This document shows positions 50,838 to 58,912 of a stretch of 64,000 nt of DNA, piece after piece. The DNA is from Nonomuraea endophytica. GTDB lineage: Bacteria; Actinomycetota; Actinomycetes; Streptosporangiales; Streptosporangiaceae. The notes beneath the pieces are model-generated. The model worked only from the letters and a program-made list of their open reading frames with translations, searched no databases and was not told the DNA's origin. The position numbers and the translations under genes are program-made. The first letter of the stretch is position 1, and every line of letters begins with the position of its first letter. The DNA lies in contig NZ_JACHIN010000011.1 in assembly GCF_014203235.1 (NCBI RefSeq), positions 62,001-126,000 on the forward strand, in the 5' to 3' direction.

Positions 50838-52304
50838 ATGGATCTCAGCGACGCCACGAAGCTGGCCCGTGCCCTGCAAGAGCTTCTCCGGGACGCCCAC
50901 GACGAGATCAACCAGTCCAAGCCGACCCCCGAGCTGGTCGCCCGCGTCACCGGTCACCTGGGCAGCCCGCTGCAGCACATCGCCAACGTCATCGCCACCT
51001 TCCCCACCTGGGAGCACGTCAACCTGCAGCGCGGCATCGACGCCTACCTGGCCGAGCACGCCCCCGACGCCCAGTGGTTCGGCATCGCCGGGCAGGGGCG
51101 TGAGCACGAGGACTTCGTCAACATGCTGGCCAGCGCCGCGCGCGGCTATGAGCGTTTCGAGCCGGGCGCGGTCGACTACACCACCGCGCCGATCGGGCCG
51201 GACGAGACGGTCGAGGTCATCGCGCTGGGCCTGATCCTGGCCCACGCGCCCGGCGGCGAGCCCGTCGTCATCGGGCTGCGCGGCCCGCAGCAGCACGGCC
51301 CGCCCCAGAGCCACGTCGTCGTGCTGGCCACCGACCGCACCATCGCCACCCGCACCCGGGAGGCGATCGAGGGGCACATGCGCGCCCACGACATCTACCG
51401 GGGCCAGATCCTGTCGTTCGAATGGAGCGAGCACCGCGGCAACGACCTGGTCACCTTCCTGCCCCGCCCCCAGGTCAGCGCCGAGCAGGTCGTCCTGCCC
51501 GAGGGCGTGCTGGACAGCATCGAGCGGCACATCATCGGGATCGGCGAGCACGCCGTACGGCTGCGCGAGCACGGCCAGCACCTCAAGCGCGGCCTGCTGC
51601 TGCACGGGCCGCCCGGCACCGGCAAGACCCACACCGCCCGCTACCTGATGGGCCGCATGCGCCAGTCCACGGTCATCGTGATGACCGGCTCGGCGATCAG
51701 GTTCGTCACCCAGGCGGCCGGCCTGGCGCGGCGGCTGCAGCCGGCGATCGTCATCCTGGAGGACGTCGACCTGGTCGCCCGCGACCGCTCCTACACCGAG
51801 GACGGCAACCCGCTACTGTTCGCGCTGCTGGATGCGATGGACGGCGTGGGCGCCGACGCCGACGTCACCTTCGTGCTCACCACCAACCGCGCCGACGTGC
51901 TCGAGCGGGCGCTGGCCGACCGTCCCGGCCGGGTGGACCTGGCGGTGCGCATCCCCAAGCCGGACGCGGCCGGACGGCGCGAGCTGCTGCGCCTGTACGC
52001 GCGCGACATGCGGCTGGAGGCCGACCTGGAGCCGATCGTGGAGCGCACCGACGGCGCGACCGCCTCGTTCTTCAAGGAACTGCTGCGCCGCGCGGTCCTG
52101 ATCGCGCTGCGGCGGGCCGAGACCGTGACCACGCTGTCCGGCGAGCACCTGGGCCGGGCGCTGGAGGAGATGCTGGATGAGCGCCAGACGCTGACCCGGG
52201 CGCTGCTCGGCTCCGGCGAACGGGTGCACGAGGGCGAGGAGGTCGATCTGTTCGACACGCCGGCCCCGATGTTCGGGCCCGGCATGCACCTGCACGGCCC
52301 CTGA
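50838..52304 (+). CDS. AAA+ ATPase with own N-terminal domain
   Basis: A 488-residue protein. Residues 1-210 form an alpha/beta domain unlike known AAA partners (IALGLILAHAPGGEPVVIGLRGPQQ). The AAA module has Walker A GPPGTGKT near 257-264, Walker B AIVILEDVDLVA, sensor 1 VLTTNRADVLE and arginine finger region DRPGRVDLAVRIP. No protease domain is present, so it probably unfolds or remodels a partner protein. CACTGT lies seven bases before the ATG. It converges on the radical SAM gene, 11 bases apart. Confidence 0.88.
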   Translation: MDLSDATKLARALQELLRDAHDEINQSKPTPELVARVTGHLGSPLQHIANVIATFPTWEHVNLQRGIDAYLAEHAPDAQWFGIAGQGREHEDFVNMLASAARGYERFEPGAVDYTTAPIGPDETVEVIALGLILAHAPGGEPVVIGLRGPQQHGPPQSHVVVLATDRTIATRTREAIEGHMRAHDIYRGQILSFEWSEHRGNDLVTFLPRPQVSAEQVVLPEGVLDSIERHIIGIGEHAVRLREHGQHLKRGLLLHGPPGTGKTHTARYLMGRMRQSTVIVMTGSAIRFVTQAAGLARRLQPAIVILEDVDLVARDRSYTEDGNPLLFALLDAMDGVGADADVTFVLTTNRADVLERALADRPGRVDLAVRIPKPDAAGRRELLRLYARDMRLEADLEPIVERTDGATASFFKELLRRAVLIALRRAETVTTLSGEHLGRALEEMLDERQTLTRALLGSGERVHEGEEVDLFDTPAPMFGPGMHLHGP

Positions 52305-52315
52305 AACCCGCGGGG

Positions 52316-53293
52316 CTACACCAGCGCGAGCTGCGCCGCCTTGGGCGCGGGCGGGGGCGGGGGAGCGGGGGCGCCGAAGGCCAGGTGGTAGTCGCGGCAC
52401 AGCTGCTCGATCTGGCCGAGGATGCGCTGCTCGTAGCCGGGCGAGGGCAGCCCGGCCGGGTCGTACAGCTCCTCGTAGCGTTCGGCCAGGGCGGGGTGGG
52501 CCCGCCGCAGCCACGTCAGGTACCAGGCGCGGGTGGCGGGCGGCAGGCGCAGCACGATCGCCTCCACCCCGCCCGCGCCGCTGGCGGCGATGCGCCGCAC
52601 GGTCGCGCCCAGCTGGTCGGCGGCATCGCTCAGCAGCGGCAGCACGGGCGCCATCAGCACCCGGCACGCCACCCCCGCCTCCACCAGCGCCGCGACCAGC
52701 TCCAGGCGGGCCTGCGCGCCGGGCGCGCCCGGCTCGACGGCCCGCCGGATGCGCTCGTCGACGAACGCGATCGAGACCGCCACCCGGGCGCCGGCCGCCG
52801 CCAGCAGCTCGGCGTCGCGCAAGACCAGCGAGCTCTTGGTGTAGACGGTGAACGGCACGCCCGCATCACGCAGCGCGGCCACGACGCCCGGCATCAGCCG
52901 GTAGGTGCGCTCGGCCTCCTGATAGCAGTCGCCGCTCAGTCCCACCGCGACCGGCGCGCCGTCGAAGCGCTCCAGCTCGGCCCGCAGCCGCGGCACGGCG
53001 TTGGCCTTGACCACGATCCGGGTGTCGAAGTCGCGCCCGGCGTCCAGGCCGAGCCTGCGGTGCCCGGCGCGGGCGCCGCAGCCGCGGCAGGCATGGGCGC
53101 AGCCGCGATAGGGGGAGATGCCCCACTGCTGGGCGATGCCCGCGACCGGCGGCACCCGCTCGATCATGGTGCGGGCCTGGGTCTCGTAGAAGCCGCCGCG
53201 CAGCACCGCACGCCGTTCGATCAGCGGCCTGTGCTCGCCGGCCTCGACTAGCGAAAGCGCGTCCCACTCCACGAGCCCAAGTGGAACACGCAT
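52316..53293 (-). CDS. radical SAM protein (Rv2578c-like)
   Basis: A 325-residue radical SAM enzyme. The [4Fe-4S] cysteines are Cys65, Cys69 and Cys72 in PYRGCAHACRGCGAR; the last position differs from the usual YCFAR in having GCGAR. The GGE-like strand is VAVGLSGDCYQEAE. It belongs to the SplB-like/Rv2578c group, some of which resemble spore photoproduct lyase; the true reaction is unknown. The start at ATG 53293 (MRVPLGLVEWDAL) is the family opening. The C-terminus is a Pro/Ala tail. Confidence 0.88.
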   Translation of the reverse strand: MRVPLGLVEWDALSLVEAGEHRPLIERRAVLRGGFYETQARTMIERVPPVAGIAQQWGISPYRGCAHACRGCGARAGHRRLGLDAGRDFDTRIVVKANAVPRLRAELERFDGAPVAVGLSGDCYQEAERTYRLMPGVVAALRDAGVPFTVYTKSSLVLRDAELLAAAGARVAVSIAFVDERIRRAVEPGAPGAQARLELVAALVEAGVACRVLMAPVLPLLSDAADQLGATVRRIAASGAGGVEAIVLRLPPATRAWYLTWLRRAHPALAERYEELYDPAGLPSPGYEQRILGQIEQLCRDYHLAFGAPAPPPPPAPKAAQLALV

Positions 53294-53309
53294 TCGACTG
53301 TGTTGGCAA

Positions 53310-53331
53310 GCGGATCCGCCGCATCTAAACT
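53310..53331 (+). promoter_or_regulatory. promoter and palindrome before the SMR-TetR operon
   Basis: GCGGATCCGC (53310-53319) is a perfect 10-base palindrome and TAAACT (53326-53331) a good -10, 40 bases before the SMR start. The palindrome falls between -35 and -10, a position where the operon's own TetR could repress. Confidence 0.5.
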
Positions 53332-53370
53332 GGCACGCACGTACCACTTTTTGGGAAAGGCTCCACCCCC

Positions 53371-53694
53371 ATGGCCTGGCTCCTGCTCGCCCTCGCCATC
53401 GTCAGCGAAATCGCCGCGACCTCCGCGCTCAAACTCGCCAACGGCTTCACCCACCTCGGCTGGAGCATCCTGGTCATCGCCGGCTACGCCACCTCCTTCG
53501 CCCTGCTCGGCAAGGCCCTGCAACTCCAGCTCGAGATGGGCACCGCCTACGCCATCTGGTCCGGCGCCGGCACCGCCGCCATCGCCCTCATCGGCTTCGC
53601 CTTCATGGGCGAGAGCCTGTCCCCGCTCAAGATCGGCGGTATCGTGCTCATCATCGCCGGCGTCATCGTCCTCAACCTCGCGGGAACGCATTGA
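53371..53694 (+). CDS. small multidrug resistance (SMR) efflux protein
   Basis: A 107-residue protein with four membrane helices. The functional Glu13 lies in helix 1 (ALAIVSEIAATSALK), and helix 3 has the pattern GTAYAIWSGAGTAAIALIG, as in EmrE/QacE. It works as a dimer and exchanges protons for cations such as quaternary ammonium compounds or guanidinium. Its stop overlaps the TTG start of the TetR gene (TTGA), a classic pump-repressor pair. It opens a chain of overlapping genes to about 56438. Confidence 0.94.
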   Translation: MAWLLLALAIVSEIAATSALKLANGFTHLGWSILVIAGYATSFALLGKALQLQLEMGTAYAIWSGAGTAAIALIGFAFMGESLSPLKIGGIVLIIAGVIVLNLAGTH

Positions 53695-54224
53695 CCAAAA
53701 AACCCCAGGCCCGCGCCACCCAGCGCCGCACCGCCCTGCTCAACGCCGCCGTCGACCTGCTCACCGAAAACGGCTTCGCCGCCCTGACCCACCGCGCCGT
53801 CGCCCACCGCGCCGCACTGCCCCTGGCGGCCACCACCTACTACTTCGCCTCCCGCGACGACCTGCTCGCCGAAGCCTTCACCCACCTCGTCGAACGCGAA
53901 CTCCACCACCTACGCCGGCACGGCCTGGCCGGCCTCGCCGACGACCTCGCCGCCACCGACCGCCTGCACCAGCTCGGCCTGTGGGAGCTGTACGTGCACG
54001 CCGGCCGCGACCCCGCCCTGCAGGCCATCGCCCGCCGCTGGAGCGACGGCTGCCTCGCGGTCACCGCCGACCACCTCGCCCTGCCCCCCGCCCACCCCCG
54101 CGCCCGCCTGCTCTACGCCACCGTCTGCGCCCTGTGGCTGGAACACGTCGTCGAGCAACGCCCCCTCGACGACCTGCGCACCCTGCTGGCCCTCGCCGTG
54201 GAAAACGCCTCGCGCCCCGAATGA
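53691..54224 (+). CDS. TetR-family regulator of the SMR operon
   Basis: A 177-residue regulator beginning at TTG 53691, overlapping the SMR stop. The HTH is LLTENGFAALTHRAVAHRAALPLAATTYYFASRDDLL (helix 1 to the YYFxSRDDL end), and the C-terminal part is of the TetR_C helical type. The linkage suggests it represses the SMR pump in response to its substrate. A palindrome at the SMR promoter could be its site. Confidence 0.9.
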   Translation: MTKKPQARATQRRTALLNAAVDLLTENGFAALTHRAVAHRAALPLAATTYYFASRDDLLAEAFTHLVERELHHLRRHGLAGLADDLAATDRLHQLGLWELYVHAGRDPALQAIARRWSDGCLAVTADHLALPPAHPRARLLYATVCALWLEHVVEQRPLDDLRTLLALAVENASRPE

Positions 54225-54245
54225 CCGATGCCTACACTTCCCTGC

Positions 54246-54803
54246 GTGCTCAAACCCACCTATCCGATCACCACCGACCGCCTCACCCTGCGCCCCTTCA
54301 CCCCCGAAGACCTCCACGACCTGCACGCCTACGAATCCCTGCCCGAAGTCGCCCGCTACCTCTACTGGGAGCCCCGCGACCTCGACACCAGCCGCGCCTT
54401 CCTCGACAAGAAGATCGCCCGCACCGCCCTGCTCGACGAAGGCGAAGCGATCGACGTGGCCATCACCCTCACCGACACCGGCGAACTGGCCGGCAACTGC
54501 GTCCTGATCTGGACCAGCAAACAACACCGCCAAGGCGAGATCGGCTACGTCCTGCACCCCCGCTTCCACGGCCGCGGCTACGCCGCCGAAGCCACCCGCC
54601 CCCTGCTCGGCCTCGGCTTCGACGACCTCGGCCTGCACCGCATCGTCGGCCGCCTGGACGCCCGCAACACCGCCTCGGCCCGCGTCCTGGAAAAACTCGG
54701 CATGCGCCGCGAGGCCCACCTCATCGACAGCGAGTACGTCAAGGGACAATGGGCCTCCGAAGTCGTCTACGCCATGCTCGCCCGCGAATGGCAGAACCCA
54801 TGA
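54246..54803 (+). CDS. GNAT acetyltransferase, RimJ/RimL type
   Basis: A 185-residue acetyltransferase of the RimJ/RimL/AAC(6')-like group. The opening is TDRLTLRPFTPEDLHDLHAY, motif A is EIGYVLHPRFHGRGYAAEA and the motif B end is ARVLEKLGMRREAHL. Substrates in the group are protein N-termini, antibiotics or polyamines. TACACT (54233-54238) lies seven bases before the GTG at 54246, favouring this leaderless start; the ATG at 54228 is the alternative. Its stop overlaps the aminotransferase start in ATGA. Confidence 0.88.
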   Translation: MLKPTYPITTDRLTLRPFTPEDLHDLHAYESLPEVARYLYWEPRDLDTSRAFLDKKIARTALLDEGEAIDVAITLTDTGELAGNCVLIWTSKQHRQGEIGYVLHPRFHGRGYAAEATRPLLGLGFDDLGLHRIVGRLDARNTASARVLEKLGMRREAHLIDSEYVKGQWASEVVYAMLAREWQNP

Positions 54804-55810
54804 CCACCTGGCACACCCTGTGGGACGCCCGCCCCGGCTGGCTCAACACCGCCAGCTACGGCCTGCCACCACGCCAGGCCTACACCGAACTGCAAACCGT
54901 CCTGGACCAATGGCGCCACGGCAGCAGCGACTGGAAACCCTGGGACGACAGCGTCGCCCGCGCCCGCACCGCCTTCGCCCGCCTCATCGGCGCCCCCGCG
55001 GCCGACGTCACCGTCAGCTCCACCGCCTCCCAGATCAACTCCACCATCGCCACCGCCCTGCCCGAACGCGCCCGCGTCCTGGTCCCCGACATCGAGTTCA
55101 CCAGCAACGTCTTCCCCTGGGCCGTGGCCGCCGACGTGGAAACCGTCCCCCTGGCCCGCCTGGCCGAGCACATCACCCCCGCCACCACCGCCGTCGCCTT
55201 CAGCCTCATCCAGTCGGCCACCGGCGAACGCGCCCCCCTGGCCGACATCATCGCCGCCGCCCGCGAACACGACACCCTCGTCATCGCCGACGCCAGCCAG
55301 GCCTGCGGATGGCTGCCGATCACCCCCGACGGCATCGACGCGCTGGTCTGCGCAGCCTACAAATGGCTCATGGCCCCCCGCGGCGCCGCCTTCGGCTACC
55401 TGTCGCCCCGCCTGCGCGAGCGCATGCGCCCGCTGGCCGCCAACTGGTACAGCGCCCCCGACCCCACCACCGCCTTCTACGGCATGCCGCTGCGCGTGGC
55501 CGCCGACGCCCGCGCCTTCGACCTGTCACCGGCCTGGTTCTGCTACGTCGGCGCCGCCCCCGCCCTCGAACTGCTCACCACCCTCGGCGTGGACGCCGTC
55601 GGCGCCCACAACCTCGCCCTGGCCAACCACGTACGCGCCGGACTCGGCCTGCCCCCGGGCGACAGCCCCATCCTGTCCCTGGCCGCCGACCCCGCCCGCC
55701 TGACCGCCGCCGGCATCACCGCCGCCACCCGCGCCGGCCGCGCCCGCCTGTCCTTCCACGCCTACAACACCCTCGCCGACGCCGAACGCGCCCTGGAGGC
55801 CCTGACATGA
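54800..55810 (+). CDS. class V aminotransferase (PLP-dependent)
   Basis: A 336-residue PLP enzyme of the class V/cysteine desulfurase-like fold. It begins GWLNTASYGLPP, has the cofactor-phosphate site VTVSSTASQINSTIA, the Asp and Gln of IADASQACGWLP that hold the ring, and Lys188 in CAAYKWLMAPRG as Schiff-base lysine. It is shorter than the usual 370-400 residues, mainly at the N-terminus. The substrate cannot be told. It overlaps both neighbours by four bases. Confidence 0.9.
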   Translation: MTTWHTLWDARPGWLNTASYGLPPRQAYTELQTVLDQWRHGSSDWKPWDDSVARARTAFARLIGAPAADVTVSSTASQINSTIATALPERARVLVPDIEFTSNVFPWAVAADVETVPLARLAEHITPATTAVAFSLIQSATGERAPLADIIAAAREHDTLVIADASQACGWLPITPDGIDALVCAAYKWLMAPRGAAFGYLSPRLRERMRPLAANWYSAPDPTTAFYGMPLRVAADARAFDLSPAWFCYVGAAPALELLTTLGVDAVGAHNLALANHVRAGLGLPPGDSPILSLAADPARLTAAGITAATRAGRARLSFHAYNTLADAERALEALT

Positions 55811-56109
55811 TCCTGCACCTGGCCCTGGCCGCCGACTGGCACGCCACCGGACCCGGCGGCTACCAGGTCTCCACCCTCGGCAAAACCCTGCAGGAAGTCG
55901 GCTTCATCCACTGCAGCCACGACCGCGCCCAGCTCGACCAGGTCGCCGCCACCTTCTACGCCGGCGTCACCGAGCCAATGCTCGTCCTGCACATCGACCC
56001 CACCGGCCTGGACGTACGCGAAGAGAACGGCTTCCCCCACCTGTACGGCCCCCTGCCCACCGCCAGCGTCACCGCCGCCCACCCCTACTCCCCGGTACGG
56101 CCGGCGTAA
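55807..56109 (+). CDS. DUF952-family protein
   Basis: A 100-residue protein of the DUF952 family, recognisable from VGFIHCSHDRAQLDQVAATFY and the end NGFPHLYGPLPTASV. The conserved His and Cys residues suggest a catalytic or binding site, but no function is established. The ATG overlaps the aminotransferase stop (ATGA), so it is co-translated with it. Its TAA stop overlaps the first codon of the membrane reading frame that follows. Confidence 0.9.
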   Translation: MILHLALAADWHATGPGGYQVSTLGKTLQEVGFIHCSHDRAQLDQVAATFYAGVTEPMLVLHIDPTGLDVREENGFPHLYGPLPTASVTAAHPYSPVRPA

Positions 56110-56438
56110 CCCACTTCACCACCGCCCGGCGGACCCGATCCTTCGGTACCGGCCTGCGCACCGGCACTCTGGCCGGCCTCGCCACCCTGATCGCGGTACT
56201 CGCCGTCGGCATCCCCGAAGCCGCCGTCTGGGCCAGCCGGCGAGCGGGATACCTGAGCACCGGCGACGCCCTGCCACCCACCTGGCAGGCGGCCGTCCTC
56301 GACGTCATACGCCCGGAATTCCTCATCGCCATGATCGTCTTCTGGGCGGCCGGCACCATCGGCGGCGCCGCCCTCGGCACCGCCCTCGCCCGCCCCCACA
56401 ACCACGCCCCCGACCCGGCCACACCCAGCACCCCCTGA
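56106..56438 (+). CDS. membrane-protein reading frame lacking a start codon
   Basis: A 110-codon open frame with the strong third-position GC of its neighbours and a plausible protein: basic start (HFTTARRTRS), helix TLAGLATLIAVLAVGI, a hydrophilic loop (SRRAGYLSTGDALPPTW), helix FLIAMIVFWAAGTIGGAALG and a His/Pro tail. There is no ATG, GTG or TTG before the interior ATG at codon 81 or so. The frame opens with GTA directly overlapping the DUF952 stop as GTAA; a GTGA would be a normal coupled start. CTG at 56154 is the only near-start. Either a non-canonical start is used or the gene is dead. Confidence 0.45.
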   Translation, partial: VTHFTTARRTRSFGTGLRTGTLAGLATLIAVLAVGIPEAAVWASRRAGYLSTGDALPPTWQAAVLDVIRPEFLIAMIVFWAAGTIGGAALGTALARPHNHAPDPATPSTP

Positions 56439-56492
56439 CACCGCCCACCCACGGCCGGGCCGTACCGACCACCAGCAGTCAGGCCGTACCGA

Positions 56493-57323
56493 TCACCCGC
56501 CGAAAGCGGCCGCCCGATCCGCCACCCACCGCGCATACGTCAACGCCGCACGCCCCGTCACCCGCTCCACCGCCGGCGACACCTCCGCCACCCTGCCCAC
56601 CCGCGCAGCCAGCCCCTCCACCAGCTCAGCCACCACCGGCGCCGGCATCCCATGCCCCACCGCCTGCTCCACGAACACCTCCCGCGCCACCTCCTCGAAC
56701 CGCAACGGCCGCCCCACCGTCTCCCCGATGATCCGCACCCGCTCCACCTGCGTCAGCGACTGCGGCCCCGTCAGCACGAACGCCTCACCCACCAGCCGAT
56801 CCACCAACGCCCACACCGCCACCGCCGCGATGTCACGCGGATCCACCGGCGCCAGCGCCGCCCCGCCGCACACCCCCCGCACCACATCGCCCGCGGCGAT
56901 CTGCGGCGCCCACGCCAGATCATTGGTCATGAACGCGTCCGGCCGCACGAACGTCCACGCCAGCCCCGACGCCTCCACCGCCTTCTCCACCCGCAGATGC
57001 TGCTCACCCACCCACCCCGGCCGCTCGAACGTCACAGCCGACGACGACAGCACCACCACGTGGGCCACCCCCGCCTCCCGCGCCGCCGCGCAAAAGGCAC
57101 CGGCCGCGTCGAACACCGGGAACAGAAACACCCGCACCACCCCGGTCAACGCCGCCGGAAACGACTCCGGCCGCCGCAGATCACCCGCCACGACCTCGAC
57201 CCCATCGGGGAAGACGTGCGCGGCCGGCTCACGCGTCAGCACGCGTACCTTCTCACCGGCCTCCACCAGCTCACGCACCACGCAAGCGCCCACATTGCCA
57301 CTGGCACCCGTCACCAAAATCAA
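56493..57323 (-). CDS. NmrA-like NAD(P)-binding epimerase/reductase, partner of ECF41 sigma
   Basis: A 276-residue atypical short-chain dehydrogenase. The dinucleotide loop is ILVTGASGNVGACVV at the N-terminus, followed by RVLTREP at the place that prefers NADP; the catalytic Tyr-x3-Lys is absent, as in NmrA/azoreductase-like members, and VAHVVVLSSSAVTF is the mid strand. The TTG at 57323, with AAAGG seven bases before it, fits the fold start. It lies 37 bases after the ECF41 sigma gene. ECF41 factors are regularly linked to carboxymuconolactone decarboxylase, oxidoreductase or epimerase genes, so this is the expected partner. Confidence 0.88.
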   Translation of the reverse strand: MILVTGASGNVGACVVRELVEAGEKVRVLTREPAAHVFPDGVEVVAGDLRRPESFPAALTGVVRVFLFPVFDAAGAFCAAAREAGVAHVVVLSSSAVTFERPGWVGEQHLRVEKAVEASGLAWTFVRPDAFMTNDLAWAPQIAAGDVVRGVCGGAALAPVDPRDIAAVAVWALVDRLVGEAFVLTGPQSLTQVERVRIIGETVGRPLRFEEVAREVFVEQAVGHGMPAPVVAELVEGLAARVGRVAEVSPAVERVTGRAALTYARWVADRAAAFGG

Positions 57324-57360
57324 CAGCAGAACCTTTCTTTCCGAATATCGACAGACACCT

Positions 57361-58275
57361 TCAGTCCGTCGTCCACGAGCGAAGCTTGTGAGGATTACGC
57401 ACACCCCAGATGCGCTGAATCCGGTCACCGGCGACGTCGAACGCCATCACCACCACCGTGACCCCGTCATGCACCGCCACCAGACCCGGCTGGCCGTTGA
57501 CCGTACGCTCCACGATCGCCATGCCCGGCACCAGCCGCGTGATCTCCACGATGTAACGCGCGATCGCCGGCGCGCCCTCCACCGGACGCAACGCCGCACT
57601 CACCACACCGCCGCCATCACCCACCGCCGTCGCGTCCGGAGCCAGCAGCCCCACCAGCGCCTCGATGTCCCGGGCCTCCCACGCCCGCTTGAAGTCCCGC
57701 ACCACACCCGCCTGCCGCGCCACCGCCGCACGCGGCACCTGTGCCTCCCGCACCCGCCGCCGCGCCGAAGAAGCCAGCTGACGGCACGCCGCCGGACTCC
57801 GCCCGACGATCTCGCCCACCTCGGCGAACGAATACCGGAACACATCGTGCAAGATGAACGCCACCCGCTCCGCCGGCGTCATCGCCTCCAGCACCACCAG
57901 AAACGCCATGTTCAGCGACTCATCCAACGTCACCCGGTCCGCCGGATCCACCGCAGCCCCACCCAGCCGCCCCGCCGCCCAATCCGTACGACCGGGCAAC
58001 GGCTCCGGAATCCACTCACCCACATAGCTCTCCCGCCGCGCCCGCGCCGAACCGAGCACATCCAGGCAGATACGGCTGGCCACCTTCGTCAGCCACGCCC
58101 CCGGAGACGCGATCGCCTCCTGCTGCTCAGCCGACATCGCATACCAGCGCGCGTACGTCTCCTGCACCACATCCTCGGCATCAGCCAGCGACCCCAGCAG
58201 CCGATACGCCAGATTGATCAACTGCCGCCGCTCACTCATGATCGCGCTCAGGCTCGGATCGATAGGGCTGCTCAT
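57361..58275 (-). CDS. sigJ: ECF RNA polymerase sigma factor, ECF41/SigJ type
   Basis: A 304-residue sigma factor. Region 2 is INLAYRLLGSLADAEDVVQE with TYARWYA, the linker has the ECF41 signature WIPEPLPGR, region 4 is HDVFRYSFAEVGEIVGRSPAACRQL. Residues 190-304 form the SnoaL-like extension with the DGGG motif and the NPHKL end that replaces NPDKL; in ECF41 factors this extension controls activity in place of an anti-sigma. GAGGAAG lies before the ATG. It is preceded by TCACA-N16-CGTC, the form of its own promoter, so it is likely autoregulated. Confidence 0.93.
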   Translation of the reverse strand: MSSPIDPSLSAIMSERRQLINLAYRLLGSLADAEDVVQETYARWYAMSAEQQEAIASPGAWLTKVASRICLDVLGSARARRESYVGEWIPEPLPGRTDWAAGRLGGAAVDPADRVTLDESLNMAFLVVLEAMTPAERVAFILHDVFRYSFAEVGEIVGRSPAACRQLASSARRRVREAQVPRAAVARQAGVVRDFKRAWEARDIEALVGLLAPDATAVGDGGGVVSAALRPVEGAPAIARYIVEITRLVPGMAIVERTVNGQPGLVAVHDGVTVVVMAFDVAGDRIQRIWGVRNPHKLRSWTTD

Positions 58276-58316
58276 GGGGTCCCGACTTCCTCAGATGGAC
58301 ATGCCGTCACCCCTAC

Positions 58317-58343
58317 GACGAAACACCACCACCACATGTGAGG
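58317..58343 (-). promoter_or_regulatory. ECF41-type promoter of the sigma factor gene
   Basis: On the minus strand CCTCACA (58343-58337), 16 bases, CGTC (58320-58317). This is close to the known ECF41 promoter TGTCACA-N16-CGTC. It lies about 42 bases before the sigma start, leaving a short leader with a ribosome site. A TGTGA-GG-TCACA dyad (58337-58348) includes the -35. Confidence 0.75.
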
Positions 58344-58354
58344 TCACACCGGCA

Positions 58355-58381
58355 CCTCACATTCCGCCCCGCCACCTCGTC
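58355..58381 (+). promoter_or_regulatory. ECF41-type promoter of the yceI-like gene
   Basis: On the plus strand CCTCACA (58355-58361), 16 bases, CGTC (58378-58381). The elements and the spacing are identical to the divergent sigma promoter. CGTC ends nine bases before the YceI ATG at 58390, so the transcript would have almost no leader. Confidence 0.75.
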
Positions 58382-58389
58382 GGACGACC

Positions 58390-58908
58390 ATGACCAAGCT
58401 CAGCGACCTCACCGGCGCCTACACCCTCGACCCCGCCCGCACCCGCATCGGCTTCACCGCCCGCCACACCATGGCCAGCCGCGTCCACGGACACTTCACC
58501 TCATACGACGCCCACGCCTACCTCGACCCCGAAACCCCCGCCAACTCCACCATCGACCTCACCATCCACACCCACAGCCTCACCACCCACAACCCCCAGC
58601 GCGACCGGCAACTCCTCACCCACTTCCTGGGCCTCGCCGACCACTCCGCCATCACCCTCACCTCCACCGGCCTACGCCAGCGCACCCCCACCACCTACAC
58701 CCTCACCGCGGACCTCACCATCCGCGGCACCATCCGCCCCATCACCCTCGACGTCCACTACCGCCCCACCACCGACGGCCCCCACCTCAAAGCCGCCCTC
58801 ACCGTCAACCGCCACGACTGGCACGTCAACTGGAACACCGCCACCACCCTCATGGTCAGCCCCACCGTCATCCTCGAACTCGACGCCATCGCCACCCGCC
58901 GCCCCTGA
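58390..58908 (+). CDS. YceI-family lipid-binding protein
   Basis: A 172-residue beta-barrel (lipocalin-like) protein. Typical blocks are GAYTLDPARTRIGFTARHTM at the start, DRQLLTHFLGLADHSAITL in the middle and LTVNRHDWHVNWN near the end. YceI proteins bind isoprenoid chains such as polyprenols and quinones. No signal peptide is seen, so this one is cytoplasmic, as in most actinobacterial members. It is divergent from the sigJ-like gene behind a matching promoter and is therefore a probable sigma target. Confidence 0.9.
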   Translation: MTKLSDLTGAYTLDPARTRIGFTARHTMASRVHGHFTSYDAHAYLDPETPANSTIDLTIHTHSLTTHNPQRDRQLLTHFLGLADHSAITLTSTGLRQRTPTTYTLTADLTIRGTIRPITLDVHYRPTTDGPHLKAALTVNRHDWHVNWNTATTLMVSPTVILELDAIATRRP

Positions 58909-58912
58909 CCCT

